Positions 55,920-63,316 of a stretch of DNA of 64,000 nucleotides are shown here, piece by piece. Location of the stretch: positions 2,854,019 through 2,918,018 of the forward strand of contig NZ_OOHN01000008.1 in assembly GCF_900323545.1 (NCBI RefSeq). Reading direction: 5' to 3'. The stretch comes from Actinomyces sp. Marseille-P3109. GTDB lineage: Bacteria; Actinomycetota; Actinomycetes; Actinomycetales; Actinomycetaceae. Made by a program: the position numbers and the translations under genes. Position 1 is the first letter of the stretch. Every line of letters begins with the position of its first letter. The notes beneath the pieces are model-generated. The model was not told where the DNA came from. It was given only the letters and a program-made list of their open reading frames with translations, and ran no database searches.

Positions 55920-56101
55920 CGGATCGGGGCTTAGTCCTGCCACTCGGTCTGAGGCAAGTGGAACCAACAACTCAAGTGGCAGGAACGGGGGAACCAACTA
56001 CCGGTCGCCCAGGCGGAGAGCCCGAGCGACCTTGGGGTGAAGCCCGCATCCGCGGGCCGGGCGTCTCCAGTCCGAACCCGACAGCTCACCTCGTCGGCTC
56101 A
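55920..56101 (+). ncRNA. ydaO-type c-di-AMP riboswitch
   Basis: The conserved blocks of this class appear in order: gcttagtcctgcc near 55929, acgggggaacca at 55985-55996, cttggggtgaagccc near 56031, and the strongly conserved cagtccgaacccgacagctc at 56069-56088, followed by acctcgtcggc. The class binds c-di-AMP and in actinobacteria commonly controls cell-wall hydrolases, switching them off at high ligand. The 3' end lies 17 bases before the NlpC/P60 start, next to its aggag ribosome site. Confidence 0.9.
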
Positions 56102-56117
56102 ACAGGAGAAAGCATTC

Positions 56118-56951
56118 ATGTCCTCACGCACCATCGCACGTCACCGCAAAGCCACCCGAGCTCTTACCCCACTGGATGACTTTGCTCCCACCGCGCGCCG
56201 GGGTCTGGCAGTCGCCGCATCGTCCGGTCTTGCCCTGACCATGATCGCCTCGGGTGCCAGCGCTGCTGGCCGGGCCGAGGTCACCTCCTCCGGGACCATC
56301 GAGGCTTCCGGTGTGACCCCCGGTGTTGGCGTCCTCGCCGCCAATGCCCGTGAGGCGCTGGCCGCACGGCAGCAGGTCACCATCGCTCAGGCCACCTGGG
56401 TCACCGAGGCCGCCCCGCAGGTCGAGGCCGTGGCCCCTGCCGCTCCGGAGGCTCCCGCCGCCCCTGAGGCGCCCGCTGCCGAGGCGCAGGCCCAGGATCA
56501 GGCGCAGGCCCAGACCGAGCAGAGCGCCGACTACAGCGCGGCACCCGCTGCGGATCAGGGTACCGACGCCGCCACCGCGGACACCCAGACGACCCAGGCC
56601 TCCGCTCCGGCGGCCGCCAGCTCCAACTCGTCCGTCGTGGCCATCGCAATGCAGTACGTGGGTGCCCCCTACGTGTGGGGCGCCTCCGGCCCCAGCGCCT
56701 TCGACTGCTCCGGCTTCACCTCCTACGTGTACGCCCAGGTCGGCATCAACCTGCCCCGTACCTCCGGCGCCCAGGCCGCGGCCGGCACCCCGGTGTCCGC
56801 TGCCGAGGCCCAGCCCGGCGACCTGGTCACCTGGCCCGGCCACGTCGGCATCTACGCCGGTGACGGCAAGGTCATCGACGCCGGTAACGAGTCCACCGGT
56901 GTGGTCTACCGCGACCTGTGGGGCTCCCCGAGCTTCGTCCGCGTCGGCTGA
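56118..56951 (+). CDS. Secreted NlpC/P60 peptidoglycan endopeptidase
   Basis: 277 residues from ATG 56118, with aggag upstream. A signal peptide covers about 1-50 (GLAVAASSGLALTMIASGASAAG). A Pro/Ala/Glu/Gln linker runs from about 100 to 165. The NlpC/P60 domain follows: YVGAPYVWGASGPSAFDCSGF with catalytic Cys197, and GDLVTWPGHVGIYAGDG with His242. It cleaves peptide stems of peptidoglycan outside the cell. Expression is governed by the c-di-AMP riboswitch just upstream, tying wall remodelling to turgor and potassium signalling. Confidence 0.94.
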   Translation: MSSRTIARHRKATRALTPLDDFAPTARRGLAVAASSGLALTMIASGASAAGRAEVTSSGTIEASGVTPGVGVLAANAREALAARQQVTIAQATWVTEAAPQVEAVAPAAPEAPAAPEAPAAEAQAQDQAQAQTEQSADYSAAPAADQGTDAATADTQTTQASAPAAASSNSSVVAIAMQYVGAPYVWGASGPSAFDCSGFTSYVYAQVGINLPRTSGAQAAAGTPVSAAEAQPGDLVTWPGHVGIYAGDGKVIDAGNESTGVVYRDLWGSPSFVRVG

Positions 56952-56972
56952 TCCCAGACGCTGAAATCCTCT

Positions 56973-57010
56973 CGTGAGGGGTGGGTGCCATGAGGCACCC
57001 ACCCCTCACG
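56973..57010 (+). terminator. Terminator hairpin after the NlpC/P60 gene
   Basis: Perfect 17-bp stem (56973-56989 with 56994-57010) around ATGA, 21 bases past the stop. Confidence 0.85.
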
Positions 57011-57157
57011 GTGTTCCGGACCGATCGAGGTGGGATCCTGGTTCAGGCCCTCTCGAGGAAAGCGGACGCAATCTTGTCATGTGGTGGTCCCCACACCCCT
57101 TTTCGAGGCAGAATGTTCCTAGGGTCGCAGACCGCATCTCGAGAAAGGGCAGATCCC

Positions 57158-58093
57158 ATGACCGATGGCAACGTCATCCTCGTCGGAGTCGATGGTTCAC
57201 CCGAGTCCCTGGCAGCAGTGGACTGGGCTGTTGCGCGTGCCGAGCGCCAGGGCTGGCGCGTCCACATCCTGTGTGCCTACTCCTTGCCCTCCTTCACGAC
57301 TGCCTCTCTCGACGGCGGCTACGCGGCACTCGATGACTCGGCCGTCAGGTCGGGCGCCCAGGCCGTCATCGACGAAGCCGTCGAACGCGTCAAGAAGTCC
57401 GGGGTCGCCGTGACCTCCTCCCTGGAGACCGGAGATCCGGCCGGCGTTCTCGTTGACCTCTCCGAGGAGGCAACGCTGGCTGTCGTCGGCACCCGTGGAG
57501 GCGGCGGCTTCACGGACCGTCTTCTGGGAACCGTCTCCTCCGCCCTGCCTGCGCACAGCCACTGCCCGGCCGTCGTCGTGCCTCAGCGCACAGAGGGCGC
57601 CGAGTACACGCCGGTGCGCCGCATCGTCGTCGGCGTGGACGGGTCCTCCTCGGCCCGCAAGGCCCTCAAGTGGGCCGTGACGGAGGCGGAGGCTTGGGGC
57701 GCTGAGCTCACCGCCATCGCCGCCGTGCCGATGGCCTCCGGAGCGGGTGCGCTCGCCTGGCTGCCGGCCGCCGTCGACCGTGAGCAGGTCCTGGCCGACG
57801 TCCGCTCCGGCCTGGACCGCGCCATCAATGAGGCCCTCGAGGGGCACGAGAACGTCACCGTGCGTCGGCATGCCCTGGACGGCAACCCGGCCGAGCTCCT
57901 GTCCGAGTTCTCCACCGCCGTGGACCTCATCGTCGTCGGTTCACGCGGACGCGGAGGCTTCTCCGGTCTTCTGCTGGGCTCCACCAGTCAGGCCGTCCTT
58001 TCCCACGCCTCGTGCCCTGTGCTGGTCGTGCCTTCGCGCCACCTCAAGGAGAAGCGCGCCTCGCGCACCTCAACGCCCTGGGGCCGGGCCTGA
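57158..58093 (+). CDS. Universal stress protein, tandem UspA domains
   Basis: 311 residues from ATG 57158, with aaaggg upstream. Two UspA domains: each starts with V-G-V-D-G-S (ILVGVDGSPESLAAVDWAV; IVVGVDGSSSARKALKWAV) and each ends with the ATP-binding G-x2-G-x9-G-S/T motif (GTRGGGGFTDRLLGTVS; GSRGRGGFSGLLLGSTS). It resembles mycobacterial tandem Usps that bind ATP and act in stress or low-oxygen adaptation. Single gene with its own terminator. Confidence 0.93.
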   Translation: MTDGNVILVGVDGSPESLAAVDWAVARAERQGWRVHILCAYSLPSFTTASLDGGYAALDDSAVRSGAQAVIDEAVERVKKSGVAVTSSLETGDPAGVLVDLSEEATLAVVGTRGGGGFTDRLLGTVSSALPAHSHCPAVVVPQRTEGAEYTPVRRIVVGVDGSSSARKALKWAVTEAEAWGAELTAIAAVPMASGAGALAWLPAAVDREQVLADVRSGLDRAINEALEGHENVTVRRHALDGNPAELLSEFSTAVDLIVVGSRGRGGFSGLLLGSTSQAVLSHASCPVLVVPSRHLKEKRASRTSTPWGRA

Positions 58094-58172
58094 GGCCGCT
58101 TCGTAGGGCGACTCGCGCCCGTTCCGCCGTGAGCGAGGCGGCTGCCCGGAGCGCGCGCAACTGAACGGGGAT

Positions 58173-58213
58173 ACTGCCGTGCCGACCGATCTCACAACGG
58201 TCGGCACGGCAGT
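58173..58213 (+). terminator. Terminator after the Usp gene
   Basis: Perfect 15-bp stem (58173-58187 with 58199-58213) around an 11-base loop. Confidence 0.85.
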
Positions 58214-58644
58214 CCCGCTGATACGGGCGTGATGCAGCGCTGGTGCGGTGCGAACCGTGTGAGGCCGGGGGTCCGTGTCAGTGCGGCGCTACCGGACCTC
58301 TCGCTACTGCCGCCTCAGTTCTGTTGTCTCATGGCTTCTGAGAGTTTCGGGTGTCATGGCATCTGAAACAGGAGTGGGGGGCCCGGGCGCCGCGATCAGC
58401 GCGCCACCGCATCCGGGACGAGGCCTGCCAGGATCCCCGCCGGAGCGGGCGGCAGAGGCGGATCACACTCATCGTTCTGGTCCTCCGGGGGAGGGCTCTG
58501 ATCTGCCGACGCCCCGGCAGTGGAATCGAGCGTCGGTCAGGTCTCGCACCCCGACCCACCCACGTGAGGGGACACGACAACGGCGCCACCCCGGCGCCCG
58601 GCTGGTCATGCGCAGGCCATTCCGCTGGTAGTCTTCCGCCCAGG
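58214..58644. other. Intergenic stretch between the Usp terminator and tRNA-Arg
   Basis: About 430 bases with no gene I can support. It holds one copy of the 45-bp IS-end-like repeat at 58325-58369. Open frames here are either antisense to the tRNA or without a ribosome site. Confidence 0.5.
58325..58369 (+). repeat. 45-bp solitary repeat, IS-end-like, copy 2
   Basis: Begins TGTCTCATGGCTTCTGAG on the plus strand and matches 20534-20578 (minus strand) at about 38 of 45 positions. The two copies point away from each other, so they are not the two ends of one element. Confidence 0.6.
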
Positions 58645-58717
58645 CCCTCGTAGCTCAGGGGATAGAGCACCGCTCTCCTAAAGCGGGTGTCGTTGGTTCG
58701 AATCCAATCGAGGGCAC
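58645..58717 (+). tRNA. tRNA-Arg (anticodon CCT), attachment site of the downstream element
   Basis: Complete 73-base cloverleaf: acceptor GCCCTCG/CGAGGGC, D loop AGGGGATA, anticodon stem CCGCT/AGCGG enclosing CTCCTAA, and T arm GTTGG-TTCGAAT-CCAAT. Anticodon CCT reads AGG. An integrase gene lies 116 bases past its 3' end, the usual site for tRNA-targeting integration. Confidence 0.96.
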
Positions 58718-58833
58718 TGACACTTTTCCGCGTCATCGCGGGCGTCAGCACCTCACCCGGTCCTGGCGCTCCCTCCCTTCACATCAGATTACGTGTGCCA
58801 TACGTATGTGGACGCTGGTTTTCGCTTGGAATC

Positions 58834-59868
58834 TCAGGGTTTTGCGCTGCGTTCGTCCAGCATGGTGACCAGTCGGCGCTCCTCGTCAGTGCTCACTAGG
58901 TGCAGGTATGCTCCTGTGGTGGTGACGGAGGCGTGACCCAGCCAGGCGCTGACGGTCGCCACGTCGACGCCCTTGCGCAGCCACTCGCATGCTGCTGTGT
59001 GGCGAAGATCATGGAATCGACGGCCGCCGCTGATCTCGTCCCACCGCACCGAGCGTCTCATGTTGCTGCGGTTGAGCGGACCACCCCGCGGGGAGGTAAA
59101 CACAAGGTCGTCTGGTTTCAGGCCACGCAGGCGCCGGCTGATGATGAGCGCAGGGCGCTGCATGAGCGGAACCTTCCGGACCTTCCCGCTCTTGGGTGCC
59201 TTCTCCGGGAATCCGTCACTGGCGCTTCGCCTCACACGCAGCGCGGTGGCGATGCCATCGTCGTCGATCACGACGTCACGGGCACGCAGGGCCCTGAGCT
59301 CACCCCACCGCAGGCCCGTGTAGGCCAGCACGATAATCACGTCCCCGTATGGGCCTTCTGGTGCAATCGTCTCGACCTCCCGCCACGAGAACGGGTTAGT
59401 CGCTGCCCCGATCGCATTGGTTCTCGGGATCCTGATACCCCGGACGGGGTTGCGGTCGACGACAGCAAGTCCCTCGAGCCACGAGAAAAAGGCAGCAACT
59501 GTAATCAGCGCCCGCTGTTTTGTGCCCGGACTGCCATTGATTGACTTGATCAGACGAGAAATCACTTGAGGATTGACGTCGCAGACCCGATGGGCGCGCA
59601 ACCACGCGGGCAGTGACGCGCATACTCCTTCGTCTCGTTGCAGCGTCGACGCAGCAACAACCTCGCGGCGGTGCTCCAGGAAAAGCGGCAGCCACTCCTG
59701 GACCTTTTTCACCGCACCGACGACGTCAATTCCCGCTGCTAGCTGACGTTTCATGCGTCGCTCCCACGCGCGCGCATCAACTGGACTGTCGAATGTTCGC
59801 GTAGCGATCGCAGTTCCGCCGTCGTAGATGTAAGCGCGCCATTTACTGCCAGCTTTTGCGACCGTCAT
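58834..59868 (-). CDS. int: Tyrosine recombinase / site-specific integrase
   Basis: 344 residues. The catalytic set is present: R187 (AYTGLRWGELRAL), H286 and R289 (FHDLRHTAA), H312 (WLGHASVTTTGAY) and the nucleophile Y321. The N-terminal arm-binding and core-binding parts precede residue 170. Its start overlaps the upstream ORF's stop (ATGA), so it is translationally coupled within the FtsK-like operon. It reads toward tRNA-Arg and should catalyse integration and excision there. Confidence 0.95.
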   Translation of the reverse strand: MTVAKAGSKWRAYIYDGGTAIATRTFDSPVDARAWERRMKRQLAAGIDVVGAVKKVQEWLPLFLEHRREVVAASTLQRDEGVCASLPAWLRAHRVCDVNPQVISRLIKSINGSPGTKQRALITVAAFFSWLEGLAVVDRNPVRGIRIPRTNAIGAATNPFSWREVETIAPEGPYGDVIIVLAYTGLRWGELRALRARDVVIDDDGIATALRVRRSASDGFPEKAPKSGKVRKVPLMQRPALIISRRLRGLKPDDLVFTSPRGGPLNRSNMRRSVRWDEISGGRRFHDLRHTAACEWLRKGVDVATVSAWLGHASVTTTGAYLHLVSTDEERRLVTMLDERSAKP

Positions 59869-60191
59869 TCGTCTGTGCTTTCTGGGATGAAAGTGTGGAC
59901 ATTCTCTGCAACGAAAAGAATCTGCTCAGAAAGTTCGTCACAGTACTGGGCATACACTCTTTCGTGCTCCATCTCGTCAGCCACTGCATCGCGCTCGTCA
60001 GTGCAGACCTTGTCCTGCATGAGCTGGAGCTCGATCTCGGCAGCGATGTCGGCGGCGCGCAGGGCCTCGTCGCGCACAGCACTTGCCCTGAGGCGGAGCT
60101 GCGCAGCCACGAAGTTGGACACGCCCCCGGGGAGGGTGGCGGCATGCTTCCTGACCTCAGTCGACGACAAGCGCCGGGTTCTCTTCATCAT
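59865..60191 (-). CDS. Small helical protein of the element
   Basis: 108 residues from ATG 60191 (aggag upstream), overlapping the end of the translocase gene by 35 bases and the integrase start by 4. Sequence is charged and helical: VSNFVAAQLRLRASAVRDEALRAADIAAEIELQLMQDK. The position before int is where excisionases sit, but I see no MerR-type helix-turn-helix. Function unknown. Confidence 0.7.
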   Translation of the reverse strand: MMKRTRRLSSTEVRKHAATLPGGVSNFVAAQLRLRASAVRDEALRAADIAAEIELQLMQDKVCTDERDAVADEMEHERVYAQYCDELSEQILFVAENVHTFIPESTDE

Positions 60192-61665
60192 TCCTGTCTC
60201 CTGGTGCTGGCGGCAGTCCATTGAGCGTGGCATCATCTACCCAGAAAGCTCTCACGCGATTGCGATCACATTTGGTCGGCTCTCCGTCACGCTCCACCAC
60301 CGTGATGGCATATGCTGCTCCGGGCATTCCTTTCAACTTTTTTTCGGGCTGAATCCCGTCCTCCCACTCGTCGCGATCAAGCACCATAAGCGAGTCAGAT
60401 TTTCCACTGACTTGCATGATGATACGTGACGTGAAAAGATCACGAGATCGCAGTGCCTCTTTTCTTGGGTCCTGAAGCGCGGCAACGACAGAGATCGATG
60501 CGGCACGACCTCGAGTCAGAATCGCACGCAGGTTCTTGTCAACGCTCTTCTCTTCCTTTGTGGAATCCGCCGCGTATGTGAGCATAGCCGCCTCATCGAT
60601 CATCACCACGATCCCCGGATAGGCCGGGCAGAGTTCGGCATCCCTCACTCCGTCACAACGCATCAGCTCCAGGCGGTCATCGAGCAGAGCATTGATCTCG
60701 GCAAGCAAATCAGCCGCCTCCGCGTAGGTGCGTGCCCGTTTTTCGAAGATCTGTTTGTAGGCTTCCTGCTCAACTCCGCCTTTGAGGTCAATGCCATACA
60801 TTTTGATGCGACGCGCTTGAATCTGGGGAGTCATCCCTACGGCGATACCACCTAGTACGCTGCCCTTTCCGGCGCCAGTCATGCCGACGATTAGGGTGTG
60901 ACCGCCAATGATCGGGATCGTCCACTGCTCGCCGGCCTCGGTGATCCCCACCAGCGCTGACCCCGCTGGAGCACTGGCCGCATCAGCAACCGGATACTTT
61001 CGAACCTCAGCGAGCGGATCCGGACCCACGACGACAGTGAGGATCACTCCGGCAGCGTCATCGGGAGATGACTCCGCCGTGACTGATGCGCCCAACGCGG
61101 ACCCCAGTCGCTCGGCGGCTTTGGCCGTCTCAGCAGGAGACATGCTCGGCAGCGAGCGAATAGTCACCTCCAGGCCGCGGGGCACACGACGAATTGCCGT
61201 GACTTCGGGAACGTAGAGGTCCTCGACGATGTCGTCGCCGACCAGCGCATGATGGCGAACTCGGCGCTCCAGACCGGCAGCAGAGCACGCCGAGATCCAA
61301 CGCAGCTCCCGCAGATTCCGTAGGACGCGATCGACATCATCGCGCCTCCAGTACGCGAAGATGGCCGTTCGGCTGGACCACGGCATCTCACCAGGGCGGA
61401 GAGTGGTGCGAATGGGCACACGGTGCCAAGCCAGCCACGACGCAAACGCGCACACCATGACGACAACCACCGCAATGAGAGCGAACGTCCACCGATTCCG
61501 CTCCGCAGCGATGAACCCCCAGACAGAGAGTGCCGTGAGGATGGCGGTGACTGTGGTTGCTATAGCTACCGTTAGTTGGCGCTCCCACCGGCGGAGCATC
61601 GGGCCACGACGACGGACGCGGCGCCGCCCGGCATCAGGCTGATCAAAATCTGCTGCGGTACGCAT
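60157..61665 (-). CDS. FtsK/SpoIIIE (TraB-like) DNA translocase
   Basis: 502 residues. Two TM segments (about 31-52 and 60-80) anchor a cytosolic motor with Walker A GMTGAGKGS at 261-269 and Walker B VVMIDEA at 353-359; GIDLKGGVE and ALQDPRKEALRSRDLF follow the FtsK pattern. In AICEs and Streptomyces plasmids such proteins move double-stranded DNA between hyphae or cells. Its ATG overlaps the preceding stop as TGATG. Lack of a gamma DNA-reading domain separates it from chromosomal FtsK. Confidence 0.9.
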   Translation of the reverse strand: MRTAADFDQPDAGRRRVRRRGPMLRRWERQLTVAIATTVTAILTALSVWGFIAAERNRWTFALIAVVVVMVCAFASWLAWHRVPIRTTLRPGEMPWSSRTAIFAYWRRDDVDRVLRNLRELRWISACSAAGLERRVRHHALVGDDIVEDLYVPEVTAIRRVPRGLEVTIRSLPSMSPAETAKAAERLGSALGASVTAESSPDDAAGVILTVVVGPDPLAEVRKYPVADAASAPAGSALVGITEAGEQWTIPIIGGHTLIVGMTGAGKGSVLGGIAVGMTPQIQARRIKMYGIDLKGGVEQEAYKQIFEKRARTYAEAADLLAEINALLDDRLELMRCDGVRDAELCPAYPGIVVMIDEAAMLTYAADSTKEEKSVDKNLRAILTRGRAASISVVAALQDPRKEALRSRDLFTSRIIMQVSGKSDSLMVLDRDEWEDGIQPEKKLKGMPGAAYAITVVERDGEPTKCDRNRVRAFWVDDATLNGLPPAPGDRNDEENPALVVD

Positions 61666-62102
61666 CAGCGACCGCCCTTCTCGCCTGCGGACTCATCTTC
61701 GAGGAGCTCAACCTTCGGCTTCGAGGGTGCGGACGTCGCAGGGTTCGGAACCTCTACGAGCCTGTCGCAGGTAATGGCCTGGCGCGTCTCAGCGCGATCG
61801 CCGAACGAGGTCACGGCGTATTGCTTGACCCACACGCGGCCATCCATCCTATAAAAATGGCCGAACTCATAGTTGCCTCGCTCGATAACCGAGATCGTGG
61901 TGCCAGTGTCAGGCCCGCCCCAACGACTCGGGCCGACCACGCCGGTCGCGTACGTTGGGTCGCCGTGCTTGGTGAGCTGCGGCGTACCGTCCTGCCGCAT
62001 GCGCGGCCTGGCTTCCTCTGCGGTCAGGTCCTTGCCCATGCCGGCAAAAATGACGTCAGAGAACTGGGCCGAGTCGTACTCAACGTCAGACAGGTCAAGC
62101 AT
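61665..62102 (-). CDS. Hypothetical protein of the element
   Basis: 145 residues from ATG 62102, with aaggag upstream. First gene of the element operon. Acidic start (MLDLSDVEYDSAQFSDVIF), then a beta-rich middle (TTISVIERGNYEFGHFYRMDGRVWVKQYAVTSF). No family recognised; similarly sized proteins precede the FtsK-like gene in many AICEs. Coupled to the translocase by TGATG. Confidence 0.75.
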   Translation of the reverse strand: MLDLSDVEYDSAQFSDVIFAGMGKDLTAEEARPRMRQDGTPQLTKHGDPTYATGVVGPSRWGGPDTGTTISVIERGNYEFGHFYRMDGRVWVKQYAVTSFGDRAETRQAITCDRLVEVPNPATSAPSKPKVELLEDESAGEKGGR

Positions 62103-62485
62103 GATGAACTCCTTAATGTACAGTAACCGATACGAACAGACGTTCGGTTGGATGTGTGGCGACGCTCGTCGTAATCGACAGTAACCACCATTCTGATGGC
62201 CGTCAATGCCGAGATGATGCGGAACATCGGTTGGGGCGCCCAGTCGCCTAACGGACGTGTTCAATCGTGCGTGCGCATAATCTGCAGACCGATTATGTGT
62301 ATAACCGGTACGGTACCTATCGCACTGGAGGCCTGAAGGTCTTGCTGTGCCTCAAATCTCGGGCGGCGTCTAGGCGCAGGAAAGTTGCCGACGAAGCGCT
62401 ATCGCGACGAATCTGGCTGTGCCGAAGCTGGTGAGTGCCGCGTGATGGGCGGCGAAAGGTAGTCACCCTAGTCAAAATGTGATGT
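62103..62485. other. Divergent control region of the element
   Basis: About 380 bases between the transfer operon and the HTH gene, with no gene. It contains repeated ACAGTAACC units (62120 and 62179 regions) and short palindromes such as ATAACCGGTACGGTACC, candidates for regulator sites. Confidence 0.45.
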
Positions 62486-62512
62486 TTGACACATCTAGCG
62501 GTTCGGTAGCAT
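62486..62512 (+). promoter_or_regulatory. Promoter of the HTH gene, leaderless
   Basis: TTGACA (62486-62491), a 15-base spacer and TAGCAT (62507-62512), only 7 bases before the ATG at 62520. No ribosome site fits between them, so the transcript is likely leaderless. Confidence 0.6.
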
Positions 62513-62519
62513 CGCGGTC

Positions 62520-62816
62520 ATGGATGACCAGCAGCGCGAGAGATGTCGAGCCAGCTGTGAGGCGATGGCCGCGGGGGCGATCGCCGCCGCCAGGGCGCTA
62601 GCTGATGGGGAGACTCGACCTGACCAGCCTGACCGGCAGGTCGTCGAAGCTCTGAAGGCGCTGGCGACTGCTCAGACCACCCTCACGGAAACGCAGCGAG
62701 CACTCATCAACGCAGCGCTAGATGCGGGCGTGAGTGTGAGGAGGACGGCGGCGGCGGCTGGGCGACCAGTGGTAACGGTGCAAAAATGGCGGAAAGACGC
62801 CAAAGAATTGGATTGA
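62520..62816 (+). CDS. Small helix-turn-helix regulator of the element
   Basis: 98 residues. The C-terminal 30 residues form a helix-turn-helix (AALDAGVSVRRTAAAAGRPVVTVQKWRKDAKEL) like small resolvase- or transposase-type HTH units. The N-terminus is helical and Ala/Glu-rich. Divergent from the transfer operon and with its own promoter, it is probably a regulator of it. It is followed by tandem hairpins. Confidence 0.75.
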   Translation: MDDQQRERCRASCEAMAAGAIAAARALADGETRPDQPDRQVVEALKALATAQTTLTETQRALINAALDAGVSVRRTAAAAGRPVVTVQKWRKDAKELD

Positions 62817-62842
62817 CCGTAACTTCTCTCTACAGGATCAAG

Positions 62843-62901
62843 GGGGCCGCCTTCGGCGGCCCCGGTGGGCGGCGCGCTCCTCGCGTCGCGCGCCGCCCAC
62901 C
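62843..62901 (+). terminator. Two adjoining GC-rich hairpins
   Basis: 62843-62863 forms an 8-9 bp stem with a TTC-type loop; directly next to it, 62864-62877 pairs perfectly with 62888-62901 (14 bp). They follow the HTH gene by 26 bases and could terminate it, or mark an origin-type structure between the regulator and rep. Confidence 0.75.
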
Positions 62902-63316
62902 CACTAACGTGCTTGTGCCCTGCGTCGCGAAGTGCGGGACACGGATCGAAAGAACCGCAACATCACACCGAGAAACCCGGCACGCCACGAGATACCGCCC
63001 CTACACCACATCAGCACCAGCGCAGCGATGATGAGGCACCGCCGCGGGCCGGAGGGTAGGCGGGCCTGATGAAGCGAGCCCGAGCGCACGCGCGTGACCA
63101 GGACAGAATCGCGCAGCAGCCAGTGTTAGCGGCGAGACGCTCACCGCCATCCTCAACGACAGCCGACATCGTCGCGCTGCCGGTCATCCATGGCCGGATG
63201 ATCCGACCCCAACAGTGCGGAAATCACCAGCCAGGAAGCCATCAAGGTGCCGCCTGCCGGAGTCACCATTCTCTAAGCAACTCTGGTCGCCACCGAGGCC
63301 GCAACAGTTATCGCAC
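62902..63316. other. Stretch between the hairpins and the rep gene, no confident gene
   Basis: About 415 bases. A GTG at 63320 overlaps the rep stop as GTGA but opens only 15 codons (to 63273). A 38-codon minus-strand frame (63153-63269) follows without a ribosome site. AICEs usually carry an excisionase after rep, so decayed sequence of that kind is possible; I cannot show it. Confidence 0.35.

Noticed and set aside
58329..58751. Minus-strand frame reading LDWIRTNDTRFRRAVLYPLSYEG
   Set aside because: It is antisense to tRNA-Arg; this peptide is the well-known false product of reading a tRNA backwards.
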